DNA from: Nocardia fusca NBRC 14340
Lineage (GTDB): Bacteria > Actinomycetota > Actinomycetes > Mycobacteriales > Mycobacteriaceae
Direction: 5' to 3'
NCBI RefSeq assembly: GCF_001618425.1
Contig: NZ_BDCU01000030.1
Location: forward strand, 124,001-188,000
DNA length: 64,000 nucleotides
In this document: positions 25,866 through 33,790 of the stretch, in pieces
Numbering within the stretch: the stretch's first letter is position 1
Layout: each line of letters begins with the position of its first letter
Made by a program: the position numbers and the translations under genes
Notes under the pieces: generated by a model
Told to the model about the DNA's origin: nothing
Seen by the model: only the letters and a program-made list of their open reading frames with translations
Database searches by the model: none

Positions 25866-26078
25866 GGCTACGGTCCTCACTCTCGTGGCACAGAGTTACC
25901 GGAACCGAACGATAGTGCGCGACTCCGACAGCCGTGCGGCGGGGAAAGCCCATTTCACCGGGATACGGCTCAGGTGGGCCGGAACAGCGCCACCGTGAGA
26001 CGGCAGATCCGACGGGTAGCGTTGTCCCGAGTGACATCCAGAGATCCGATGCTGCGCATATCGAAGGAGCAGGGCCAA

Positions 26079-26168
26079 CGGATCCGACCGGCGCGCAGTG
26101 GCTCGAGAGCGGTCCCTGCCGAGTGGGACACCTTTCCGAACGCCGCGAAAACCGGCAAGTTCGACTGA
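26079..26168 (+). pseudogene. Remnant of a DUF397 gene
   Basis: Two pieces of a DUF397-type protein appear side by side in different frames. In one frame the stretch TDPTGAQWLESG (from 26079) resembles a DUF397 N-terminus (DLTGAxWxKSS), with GGAG nine bases before an ACG where ATG would be expected. In the next frame VPAEWDTFPNAAKTGKFD ends at the stop 26166-26168 and matches the usual DUF397 end (PAEWxxFxxxxKxGEFD). The middle with the conserved Cys is missing. This is best read as an internally deleted, frameshifted remnant. The remaining part of the 25866-26431 gap shows nothing else that I can support. Confidence 0.5.
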
Positions 26169-26431
26169 CACACCCGTCGCCCACGAACGCCTCCCATCGC
26201 AGCTCGTGCTGTCCGGAAGGGCGTTATCGGCACGCGCGGCGGCGCACTCGGGCGGAACGGACCCTCCGACTGCACTGCCGGAAGCGGCCCTCCACCCGAT
26301 TCCGCATTCCGGGAAAACCCGCGTCCCGCAGCGTCTCGATCGCTACCATCACTGAACACAATCCGGGTTGTGTACCGAACCCTCCCGGATGACCGGGTCG
26401 GGCGCTGTTGCCCGGGAAGCGTGAGGATGCA

Positions 26432-28009
26432 ATGGGGCGTCCCTTCGGAAATTTCCGCCGGACCAGAGCGCTGGTCCTGGGGGCGGTGGGTGTGGTCGCC
26501 GCGGTCATGCTGCCGGGCAGCGCGTCGGCGGATCTGCAATCCGATATTCGGAGTCAGGTGCGGGAATTCCTCGATGTCGGCCGGACCTCGGTGCCTCGGG
26601 CCGAGTGCGGGCCGGGGTCGATGCCCGAGCCGGGTTTCCAGGGCGATGTGCCGGCGGCCGACCGGGACAGCGGCCGCAGCACACAGGGTTACCGGTGCAA
26701 TATGGCGATGGTCGGCCGGTTCGCCGGGCGCGGCGCCGGGATCACCTCCACCAGCTTCGAACACTGCGCCTATATGGGAACGTTCTTCCCCGGCAACCTA
26801 CTGCACCAGAACGGGGGGGTGCAGGTGCTCGATGTCTCCGATCCGGCGCATCCGCGACCGACGGCGACCCTGAACGAACCCGCCATGGTGGCCGGCACCT
26901 GGGAGAGCCTGAAGGTCAACCGGGAGCGGAAGCTGCTGGTGGGTACGGGCGTTCCGCTACTGGTCGGCGCCGGCTATTTGTCGGTCTACGATATCTCCGA
27001 TTGCGCGCATCCGCGGTTGCTCAATCCCGGTCCCGGCACGAATCTGGGTATGCCGCTGCCGATCACCACGCACGAGGGCGGCTTCTCCCCCGACGGCCGC
27101 ACCTATTGGGCCTCCGGGATCACACCCGGATTCCTCAGCGCCGTCGATCTCACCGATCCGGCGAATCCGCGGGTCGTGTGGCAAGGGCTGACCGGCCTCA
27201 CCGCGCACGGGTTCGGGGTGAGCCCGGACGGTAACCGCATGTACCTCTCCGCGCTCAGCGGTATCACCGTGCTCGATATCAGCGCGGTCCAGCGGCGCGA
27301 CCCGAACCCGCAGGTTCATCATCTCGGGCGGATGTTCTGGTCGGACGGATGGGCCACCCAGCACAGCATTCCGGTCACCTACGGCGGCAGACCCCACGTC
27401 TACACCGTGGACGAAGGGGGTTCCGGTGGTGTGAAACTCATCGATATCTCCGACGACGCCGATCCGCGGGTCGTGGCGAAGATCAAACTCGAGATCAATC
27501 TGCCGCAGAATCTGGACAGCAATATCGCCTCGTCCATGGGCGGTTCGATCTTCGCCTACGAATCGCACTACTGCGCGGCCGATCGGCCGGTGGATCCGAC
27601 CGCCCTTGCCTGCGGCTGGATCTCCTCCGGGATAAGAGTGTTCGATATCCGCGACCCCCAGGCCATCCGGGAGATCGCCTACTTCAATCCACCGGCCCGC
27701 ACCGGTCGCAACCTCGAACTCGTCAATTCGCCGCACGCCTTGGCTTCACTGCTGGGCATCCCGGCGATGACCGCGCCCAGCGCGGCCCGCGCGGTGCTCG
27801 AGGGTCGGTTCGATCCCTCGCAGGCGCTGAGCTCGCGGGCCGGGAAACTCGCCTTCGGCGACGTCTCCACCGACTGGTGCCTGTCACCGCCGGAGTGGCA
27901 CGGCAACGCACTGTACGTCACCTGCTCGGACAACGGTTTCATGGTGCTGCACGTGGACCAATCGGTGTATTCGCCACCCGCGGACCAGCAGTCGGTCGTG
28001 GGTTCGTGA
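26432..28009 (+). CDS. Secreted LVIVD-repeat beta-propeller protein
   Basis: A 525-residue protein with an N-terminal signal peptide: basic start, hydrophobic core (about 12-32, ALVLGAVGVVAAVMLPG) and a probable cleavage after ASA. The mature part is made of repeats of the type GVQVLDVSDPAHPRPTA, YLSVYDISDCAHPRLL, FLSAVDLTDPANPRVV and IRVFDIRDPQAIREIA, the LVIVD pattern that builds a beta-propeller. It is thus exported or envelope-bound. Pairs of Cys (for example in HYCAADRPVD and TDWCLSPPEW) suggest disulfides. ATG at 26432 has GAGGA five bases upstream. The biological role is unknown; single gene. Confidence 0.88.
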   Translation: MGRPFGNFRRTRALVLGAVGVVAAVMLPGSASADLQSDIRSQVREFLDVGRTSVPRAECGPGSMPEPGFQGDVPAADRDSGRSTQGYRCNMAMVGRFAGRGAGITSTSFEHCAYMGTFFPGNLLHQNGGVQVLDVSDPAHPRPTATLNEPAMVAGTWESLKVNRERKLLVGTGVPLLVGAGYLSVYDISDCAHPRLLNPGPGTNLGMPLPITTHEGGFSPDGRTYWASGITPGFLSAVDLTDPANPRVVWQGLTGLTAHGFGVSPDGNRMYLSALSGITVLDISAVQRRDPNPQVHHLGRMFWSDGWATQHSIPVTYGGRPHVYTVDEGGSGGVKLIDISDDADPRVVAKIKLEINLPQNLDSNIASSMGGSIFAYESHYCAADRPVDPTALACGWISSGIRVFDIRDPQAIREIAYFNPPARTGRNLELVNSPHALASLLGIPAMTAPSAARAVLEGRFDPSQALSSRAGKLAFGDVSTDWCLSPPEWHGNALYVTCSDNGFMVLHVDQSVYSPPADQQSVVGS

Positions 28010-28043
28010 TCACGCAGTCCCGGCCGTCGCGGGATTCGGGCGG

Positions 28044-28619
28044 TCACCAGGAGACGACGAAGCGATACCAGGAACCGTCGTACTGCCGATAGGTGGTCTC
28101 ACTGCCCCGGCGCTCGGGCGGAGGCCCCTCGGGTAGGTAGGCGAATCCGACCTGATCGAGGAAGCCGCCGTCGGTGTAGAAATGGCACCCGGTATCCGGC
28201 CGGTCCACCCACTCGATCGTGTACACGCCGATCCGGCCGGGCTCGGAGCGCGGAACACACTGCGCCGCAGCCTCTTCCAGCGCCGCCTTCGACACGCGCC
28301 AGCCCACCTGTTCGGCGGCGCCCGAGTACACCACGGCGCTCGCCACCAGCACCAGGACCGGAGCCACGGCGCTCGGCAGCCAGGCCCGGTACCTGATCAG
28401 CCCGAACACCGCACAGACCGACCACAGTACGGCCAGACCCAGCAGCGCACCGGCAAGAAGCAGCAGATATCCGAAATCGCCGGCCGAGGCAACGAACCAG
28501 ACCACGGCGGCACAACAGATTCCGACGAGTACCGCCAACGCCACCGTGGTGACCGTCCACCATTTCGCCGTCGGCCGCCGCCGCAGAGTGGCGACCTCAC
28601 CCCCGTAGACCATGGGCAT
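28044..28619 (-). CDS. Membrane protein of unknown function
   Basis: A 191-residue protein with three predicted membrane helices (about 21-43, 48-72 and 80-99) and a C-terminal outer domain of about 90 residues with two Cys (AQCVPR and GCHFYT) that could form a disulfide. I do not recognise the family. Starts at 28619 or 28613 are both possible; TAGAGT directly upstream could be a -10 element, in which case a leaderless mRNA beginning at the second ATG would fit. It is convergent with the LVIVD gene. Confidence 0.7.
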   Translation of the reverse strand: MPMVYGGEVATLRRRPTAKWWTVTTVALAVLVGICCAAVVWFVASAGDFGYLLLLAGALLGLAVLWSVCAVFGLIRYRAWLPSAVAPVLVLVASAVVYSGAAEQVGWRVSKAALEEAAAQCVPRSEPGRIGVYTIEWVDRPDTGCHFYTDGGFLDQVGFAYLPEGPPPERRGSETTYRQYDGSWYRFVVSW

Positions 28620-28717
28620 ACTCTAGGCGCCCGCATCGCCGCAGACCGTACAGCACCCGCGCGACCGCCGCGAACTGCGCGAAAAGGCATCGGTAGGGCG
28701 CGTTCCGGCCACGGCCG

Positions 28718-29203
28718 TCAGGAGGCCGGGCGTCTTCCCGCCAGCCGCCGGGCCGCGGGGCCCGCGTGAGTTTCCGCCTCGCGGGGACCGTTCAGATCGT
28801 GCCCGTCCCGGCAGCGGACGACCACGTCCACCGGGGCGCCGCAGTCGCGGTGCACGACGGTGAGCGACGGCCCCTCGGGATCGGCGCGGTGGTCGTCACC
28901 CCATTTCAGCAGGGCGATCAGGATGGGGTACAGATCGCGCCCCTTACCGGTGAGCCGGTATTCGCGGCGGGTCCGGCTGCCCGCCTCCCGATAGGGCACC
29001 ACGTCGAGAATGCCCGCGTCGACGAGTTTGCCCAGCCGGTTGGACAGCACCGATTCCGAGATCCCGGAGTGCTGACGCATCTGCTCGAAACGATGGACGC
29101 CGTTGAACAGTTCGCGCAACACGATCATCGTCCAGCGGTCTCCGACGATATCGAGGGTGCGCTGGACCGAGCAGTTGGCGGTGCTGTATTCGAGCCACTC
29201 CAT
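28718..29203 (-). CDS. HxlR-family transcriptional regulator
   Basis: A 161-residue winged-helix regulator of the HxlR family. Hallmarks are CSVQRTLDIVGDRWTMIVLR with an N-terminal Cys (C11) and the recognition region ISESVLSNRLGKLVDAGIL, with the wing REYRLTGKGRDLYP. Family members often sense reactive electrophiles or aldehydes through Cys. The gene is divergent from the PaaI-type thioesterase at 29298; between them lies a 7-base inverted repeat overlapping a -35 box, the likely operator. The C-terminal 40 residues are an extension with two more Cys. Confidence 0.9.
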   Translation of the reverse strand: MEWLEYSTANCSVQRTLDIVGDRWTMIVLRELFNGVHRFEQMRQHSGISESVLSNRLGKLVDAGILDVVPYREAGSRTRREYRLTGKGRDLYPILIALLKWGDDHRADPEGPSLTVVHRDCGAPVDVVVRCRDGHDLNGPREAETHAGPAARRLAGRRPAS

Positions 29204-29216
29204 CCGGCCAGCCTAT

Positions 29217-29239
29217 CTGACTGCGGACTTGACAGTCAG
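29217..29239. promoter_or_regulatory. Putative HxlR operator and promoter
   Basis: CTGACTG at 29217-29223 and CAGTCAG at 29233-29239 form a perfect inverted repeat with a 9-base spacer. A consensus -35 box TTGACA (29229-29234) overlaps the right arm and reads toward the thioesterase gene. The site lies 14 bases before the HxlR ATG on the other strand. Confidence 0.55.
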
Positions 29240-29297
29240 TATCCCGCCATGGCTAGCTTGTATATCGAAAGTCAGCCCACGATCATGGGAGCAACGC

Positions 29298-29732
29298 ATG
29301 CCGGAAATCTCGGACCCGCCGGACCACCTGCCGAGCGTGGATCTCGCCGACGCCGGACGATTCGTCGCCGCGAGCGGCTTCGTGGTGGAACATGCCTCCG
29401 GGACCGGGGTTCGCGGACACGTCGAACTCGGTCCCGACCACCACACTCCCTGGGGCGTGGTGCACGGCGGCGTATACGCGACGATCGTGGAGAGCGCGGC
29501 CAGTATCGGCGCCAGCGCGGCCGTGGTCGATCGCGGCGAGTTCGCGGTCGGCGTCCACAACGCGACCGATTTCCTGCGCCCCGCCACCGCAGTGCGGGCA
29601 TCGGTCGCCGCCGAGCCGCTGCACCAGGGTCGGACCCAGCAGCTGTGGCAGGTGATCATCGCCGACAGCGACAGCGGCAAGGCACTGGCCCGGGGGCAGG
29701 TCCGGCTCCAGAACGTTCCGCTCCCGGCCTGA
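29298..29732 (+). CDS. PaaI-type acyl-CoA thioesterase
   Basis: A 144-residue hotdog thioesterase and a paralogue of the protein at 13900-14346, sharing segments such as QQLWQV and ALARGQVRLQN. The catalytic-site region is HHTPWGVVHGGVYATIVESA. It should hydrolyse a medium or aromatic acyl-CoA in the cytosol. The ATG at 29298 follows GGGAGC. The divergent HxlR regulator probably represses it, which suggests an inducible detoxification or catabolic role; this is inference. Confidence 0.9.
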   Translation: MPEISDPPDHLPSVDLADAGRFVAASGFVVEHASGTGVRGHVELGPDHHTPWGVVHGGVYATIVESAASIGASAAVVDRGEFAVGVHNATDFLRPATAVRASVAAEPLHQGRTQQLWQVIIADSDSGKALARGQVRLQNVPLPA

Positions 29733-29783
29733 GCCCGGCCGACCGTTCCGGCGGCCCTCCCCCACAGACCCGTACGAACGCGA

Positions 29784-29816
29784 CGGAGCCCGGACGCGCA
29801 CAGCGTCCGGGCTCCG
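29784..29816. terminator. Bidirectional terminator
   Basis: CGGAGCCCGGACGC at 29784-29797 pairs perfectly over 14 bases with 29803-29816 around a 5-base loop, between the thioesterase gene and the convergent small peptide gene. Confidence 0.85.
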
Positions 29817-29836
29817 TATCGGCAATCGCTACCGGG

Positions 29837-29938
29837 TCACAGCGGCGGGAAACCCGCCGAGCCGGTGGACGCCCAGGTCCAGAAATCCCCGATTCGCGTG
29901 ATGATCAACGCGAAGATATCGATGACGGTACTACCCAT
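29837..29938 (-). CDS. 33-residue hydrophobic peptide
   Basis: A short frame from ATG 29936-29938 to TGA 29837-29839, with GAGGA about 10 bases upstream. The peptide has a hydrophobic, potentially amphipathic helix (VIDIFALIITRIGDFWTWAS, residues 5-24) and a Gly/Pro-rich end. Codons are in line with the genome's preference. It is flanked by a strong terminator downstream and the MHYT gene upstream. Short membrane-active peptides of this size are known in mycolic-acid bacteria (for example the PorA/PorH type of corynebacteria), but no homology to them is visible. Function unknown. Confidence 0.5.
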   Translation of the reverse strand: MGSTVIDIFALIITRIGDFWTWASTGSAGFPPL

Positions 29939-30048
29939 TCGAACAATCCTCACTTCAGCTTGCAGATACGGCGGCCCACGGTAGGCCGCGCAGCCGCAGA
30001 CGACAACCGGGGCCCCACCCCGATGTCGCCACTGCGACAGGCGGCAGA

Positions 30049-30882
30049 CTAGCGGTCCACCGGCATCCGCGGCCACTCCCGACCGCTGATGACGAGGGTC
30101 GCGGGATCGGTGGTGAGGGTCGTGACCTCGCCGGATTCGTACTCCTGTTTCGCCGCGGCCGTGGACCGGACCTCGAGCTCGGCCACGCCGACCAGGACGA
30201 CGAGACCCACCACCACCAGCGCGACGGTGGTGAGTAGCGGAGTGAGCAACTCCACCGGCGCGACGCCCTCCGGCACCGCGGTGTGGTCGCCGTGGTGGGC
30301 ACTCATGGCGGCCATACCGGTGTAGTGCATGCCACACACCGCGACCCCCATGATCAGGCCCGCACCGATGGTGTTGCCCCAGCCCTTCACGTGCAGCATG
30401 AACCACAGCGCGGCGGTCGCGGCGACCACCGCGATCAGGATGGACAGCAGTACCAGTCCGGTGCTGTATTCCATCTCCGCACCGGAGTTCATCGCGGCCA
30501 TGCCCAGGTAGTGCATCCCCACGACCCCGATGCCGGTGATCGCTCCGCCCAGTGGCAGTGCGATCACCTCACGATGACCACGCACTACGATCGCCAGCCC
30601 GATCAGGACGACCACGATCGCGATTCCGGCGCTGAGCAGCGTTATCGGCATGTCGTAGCGGATGGCCATACCGCCGATGGAGAAACCGAGCATGGCGGTG
30701 AAGTGCATGACCCAGATACCCGCGCCGCCGAGCGCGATGGCCGCCGCGATCAGCCAGCCGCCGGCCTGCTCCGACGACCGCGCGCGGACCGCGCACCGGA
30801 GACCGAGCACCGACCCGATGAACGACATGAAATAGGCGAGGACAGGTGTCACCCACCCATTGCTGAAGTGCTCGAGCTGCAC
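30049..30882 (-). CDS. MHYT-domain integral membrane sensor
   Basis: A 277-residue protein with seven predicted membrane helices (between about 8 and 235). It carries the MHYT repeat three times: VMHFTAMLGFSI, GMHYLGMAAMNSG and GMHYTGMAAMSAH. These Met/His motifs are proposed to bind copper and sense a gas such as O2, CO or NO. Unlike many MHYT proteins it has no GGDEF or EAL output domain; the cytosolic tail of about 50 residues is plain. The GTG at 30880-30882 is chosen as start because GGAG lies seven bases before it; the frame is open further upstream. Confidence 0.9.
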   Translation of the reverse strand: MQLEHFSNGWVTPVLAYFMSFIGSVLGLRCAVRARSSEQAGGWLIAAAIALGGAGIWVMHFTAMLGFSIGGMAIRYDMPITLLSAGIAIVVVLIGLAIVVRGHREVIALPLGGAITGIGVVGMHYLGMAAMNSGAEMEYSTGLVLLSILIAVVAATAALWFMLHVKGWGNTIGAGLIMGVAVCGMHYTGMAAMSAHHGDHTAVPEGVAPVELLTPLLTTVALVVVGLVVLVGVAELEVRSTAAAKQEYESGEVTTLTTDPATLVISGREWPRMPVDR

Positions 30883-31036
30883 GTGTAACTCCGATGTACT
30901 AGTCGATTTCCGAACTGGGGCCACCTGGACAGTAGTTCGACGCACCTCGAGGGGGCCCGCAGAGTAAAAATTTCACCCCACGGGGGTGTGCGTTCGCCAC
31001 TTGATGTCACAACTGAGCTAAAGGCGGATCTCCGGA

Positions 31037-32731
31037 TCAGCTTCGCAGATACACCGGAGTGGCAGGCGGCACGACGTTGTACACGAAGTTCCGCCGCAGT
31101 TCGTGATACGGCTCGCCCTCCTCGAAGAAATTCCGGCGCATCTGCGCCAGTTCCTCGGTCCGGTATTCCGCCAGCGGTTTGGCGGCCTCATCGGCCTCGC
31201 GGAGTTGTTTCTTGGCGGTCAGGCGGTTCTCCAGTTCGGGCGAATCGGCCAGCGCCGCCGCCTCCCGGCGCACCCAGGCGGCGTACTCGGCGGCGTCGCC
31301 GGAACCCACCCGATCCACCAGACCGAGGTCCGCGGCCGCTTTTGCGCCCACCGGCAGGGTTTCCCGGGTGAGCCGGGCGGCCTCGACCGCGCCGACGCGC
31401 CGCGGCAGTGAATAGGTCCAGTACTCCGAGCCGTACAGGCCCATCAGGCGGTAGTGCGGATTGAGCACCGCAGCCTCGCGGGCCCATACTTCGTCGGCGG
31501 CCAGCGCCAGCATCACCCCGCCCGCGGCCGCGTTCCCGGGCAGCGTCGAGATGACGAGTTTGTCCGTGGTGGTGAGGATCGCCTCCACGAGATCGTTCAT
31601 GGCGTTGATGTTGTGCCAGGACTCCCGGGCCGGGTCCTCGGCCGATTCGATGACGTGCAGGTGGATGCCGTTGGAGAAGAAGTCCCGGGCCGGACCGAAG
31701 ACCAGGGCCCGGGTCGGCCGCGCGCAGGCCTCTCGGTAGGCGGCGAGCAACCGGCGGCACTGCGCGGTGCTCATCGCCCCACCCGCGTAGGCGAATTCGA
31801 GGTAGCCCACCGACTCTTCCTCGCGGTAGCGCACCTCCGACCAGGTATCGCGGACGGCCGCCGCGGCCGCCGATACCGGCACCTCCGGAGTGGCGGCGGG
31901 CAGGTCGGCGCCGAGTGCCGCCACCGCGGGCCGTTTGAATGTCGCCGGCCCGCCCGGTGTCCGGCGGCGCCGCAACTGCGGCAACCACACCGCGCCGTCG
32001 ACGGTGGCCCGGCAGATCGCGCCGTCACGGGTGGCGATCACCGCGCCCGGCTCGCCGCGCAACCGGTCCTCATTGTGGCCGCCGTGCACGAAATACTCAC
32101 GGCCGTAGAGTTCGTCGAGCACACCGGGCTGCGAATCGGCCGCGCGTAGTTTACGCAGCACCTCGGCGGTGCTGTCGGTCGTCCAGTCGATCCGGCGGTA
32201 CTGCTGGGAATGGTAGGGCCGCAACCGGCCCCGGACATCGGGCCGGTCGTAGTCCAGCGGCTCGGGCACGAAATCCCCGGCGGCGAAACGTTCCACGGCC
32301 AGCATTACCGCCGCCACGGCGGCATCCGACATCTCGTTGCGATACAGCTCGCTCTTCCCGCACGCGGGGACCGGGAAGGGCACCGAAGCCCAGATCGGCC
32401 CGGCATCCATCTCCTCGACCGCCTGGAGCACCGTGACACCCCACTCGGACGCGCCCTCGCTGATCGCCCAGTCGAGCGAGGAGGGGCCGCGATCGCCCTT
32501 GGGACCGGGATGCACGATCAGCACGGTGTGCTCGGTCCAGATGTCCTCCGGGACAGCGGTGGTCAGCATCGGCGCCACGATGAGATCGGGCCGGAACGCA
32601 GCGACCCGGGCCCGCAGCAGATCGTCGCCGAGCGCCAATTCGACCGCCACCTCGTGCCCGCGATAGCGCAGTTCGGTGTGCACACGCTGTGTGAGGCTGT
32701 TGAAAGCACTCGCGACCAGCAGGACTCGCAA
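31037..32731 (-). CDS. hypX: HypX/HoxX-type protein (formyl-transferase plus enoyl-CoA hydratase domains)
   Basis: A 564-residue two-domain protein. The N-terminal half resembles methionyl-tRNA formyltransferase-type hydrolases (VLLVASAFNSLTQRVHTELR, then LIVHPGPKGDRGPSSLDWAI); the C-terminal half is a crotonase fold (FGPARDFFSNGIHLHVIESA, then PGNAAAGGVMLALAADEVWA). This is the plan of HypX/HoxX, which makes the CO ligand of [NiFe]-hydrogenase from a formyl-tetrahydrofolate group under aerobic conditions. No hydrogenase or hyp gene is in the window. The start is TTG at 32729-32731, four bases after GGAGGAG and matching the family N-terminus; the frame extends upstream to a GTG at 32764. Confidence 0.9.
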   Translation of the reverse strand: MRVLLVASAFNSLTQRVHTELRYRGHEVAVELALGDDLLRARVAAFRPDLIVAPMLTTAVPEDIWTEHTVLIVHPGPKGDRGPSSLDWAISEGASEWGVTVLQAVEEMDAGPIWASVPFPVPACGKSELYRNEMSDAAVAAVMLAVERFAAGDFVPEPLDYDRPDVRGRLRPYHSQQYRRIDWTTDSTAEVLRKLRAADSQPGVLDELYGREYFVHGGHNEDRLRGEPGAVIATRDGAICRATVDGAVWLPQLRRRRTPGGPATFKRPAVAALGADLPAATPEVPVSAAAAAVRDTWSEVRYREEESVGYLEFAYAGGAMSTAQCRRLLAAYREACARPTRALVFGPARDFFSNGIHLHVIESAEDPARESWHNINAMNDLVEAILTTTDKLVISTLPGNAAAGGVMLALAADEVWAREAAVLNPHYRLMGLYGSEYWTYSLPRRVGAVEAARLTRETLPVGAKAAADLGLVDRVGSGDAAEYAAWVRREAAALADSPELENRLTAKKQLREADEAAKPLAEYRTEELAQMRRNFFEEGEPYHELRRNFVYNVVPPATPVYLRS

Positions 32732-32900
32732 AATTCTCCTCCATCGAACAGGGAACCGATCCACTCGTTCCCCGGATACGGTCTCGACTCGACCAAGCTA
32801 GTCCTGCCCCGGAACGTCCGCAGCCCGAGCCCTCCCCAACCTCTACTGCGCGAACCGATTCCCGGAGGGAGGCAGCGACGCGTCGCTGCCCGCCGCGACC

Positions 32901-33659
32901 TCACGAGGCGATGTGCAGCCCGAATCCGGTGGCTCCCGGCTCCTCGCGGCCCGGTTCGAGCCGGAGCGAGCGATCGTAGTCACCACCGGCCTGACGCCGA
33001 TACCGGATCGGCTCGGCAGTGTCCAGCTCCGCCAGCCGCTTACGCAGGTCGATGGCGAGCTGCTCGAAACGTTCGTCGTCCACCCGGATCGCGCCGTGCA
33101 CGACGAACGGCGGCAGCACATCCATGCCCGGGTAGTAGAGGATGCCGTGGTGGATGGGGAACAGCAGATCCGCTGTCGGACCGTTGATTCCGCGATCGGA
33201 GTACGCGGGTTCCCGGCCACCGACGGCCACCACCAGCATCGCCCGCCGGCCGGCGAGTACGCCGTCACCGTAGCGCGGGATGGCGGTACCACCCGCCCCG
33301 TAGGCGAACCCGCAGGTGAACACCCGATCCACCCAACCTTTGAGGATCGCGGGCATGGCGAACCACCACAGCGGGAAATGCAGCAGCACGGTATCGGCCC
33401 ACAGCAGTTTCTCCTGCTCGGCCCGGATATCCTCGCTCAACGTACCGTTGGCGAAGGCCTCACCCGAGGCCAGCATGAAGTTCGTCTCCGCCACCGCGCC
33501 GAAATCGGCGGCGTCGGCGTGCGCTTTCCAGCCCATGGCGTAGAGGTCGCTCACCCGCACCTCGTGGCCGTCGGCCCGCAACTGTTCGACGGCCACATCT
33601 TTCAGTGCGCCGGTGAGCGAATCGGGTTCCGGGTGCGCGTAAACGATCAAAACCTTCAT
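32901..33659 (-). CDS. NAD(P)H dehydrogenase (quinone), flavodoxin-like fold
   Basis: A 252-residue flavoprotein of the NQO1/MdaB/KefF group (flavodoxin_2). Motifs: MKVLIVYAHPEPDSLTGALK at the start (FMN/FAD phosphate loop), LLHFPLWWFAMPAILKGWVD and the flavin-binding VAVGGREPAYSDRG. It would transfer two electrons from NAD(P)H to quinones in the cytosol, avoiding semiquinone radicals. The last 30 residues are an unconserved tail. The start is ATG 33657-33659; a longer open frame upstream runs antisense-like through the terminator and glcB and is rejected. Confidence 0.9.
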   Translation of the reverse strand: MKVLIVYAHPEPDSLTGALKDVAVEQLRADGHEVRVSDLYAMGWKAHADAADFGAVAETNFMLASGEAFANGTLSEDIRAEQEKLLWADTVLLHFPLWWFAMPAILKGWVDRVFTCGFAYGAGGTAIPRYGDGVLAGRRAMLVVAVGGREPAYSDRGINGPTADLLFPIHHGILYYPGMDVLPPFVVHGAIRVDDERFEQLAIDLRKRLAELDTAEPIRYRRQAGGDYDRSLRLEPGREEPGATGFGLHIAS

Positions 33660-33735
33660 GTCCGGGGCAACACCGCGACCCGGCGTGCACATTCCTGGCG
33701 TGCCCCGCACGGGCGCGCCGGGCATACGCACACGC

Positions 33736-33767
33736 GGTCCCCGGCCGCTCGCGAGAGGCCGGGGACC
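33736..33767 (-). terminator. Terminator downstream of glcB
   Basis: GGTCCCCGGCC at 33736-33746 pairs perfectly with 33757-33767 around a 10-base loop, 24 bases after the glcB stop. Confidence 0.7.
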
Positions 33768-33790
33768 ACGTGCTGTCGTGCCGTAAGCGG

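Noticed and set aside
25866..26431. Several open frames of 60-150 codons in the gap before the LVIVD gene
   Set aside because: They overlap each other, lack ribosome-binding sites and protein-like composition; only the DUF397 remnant shows similarity to a known family.
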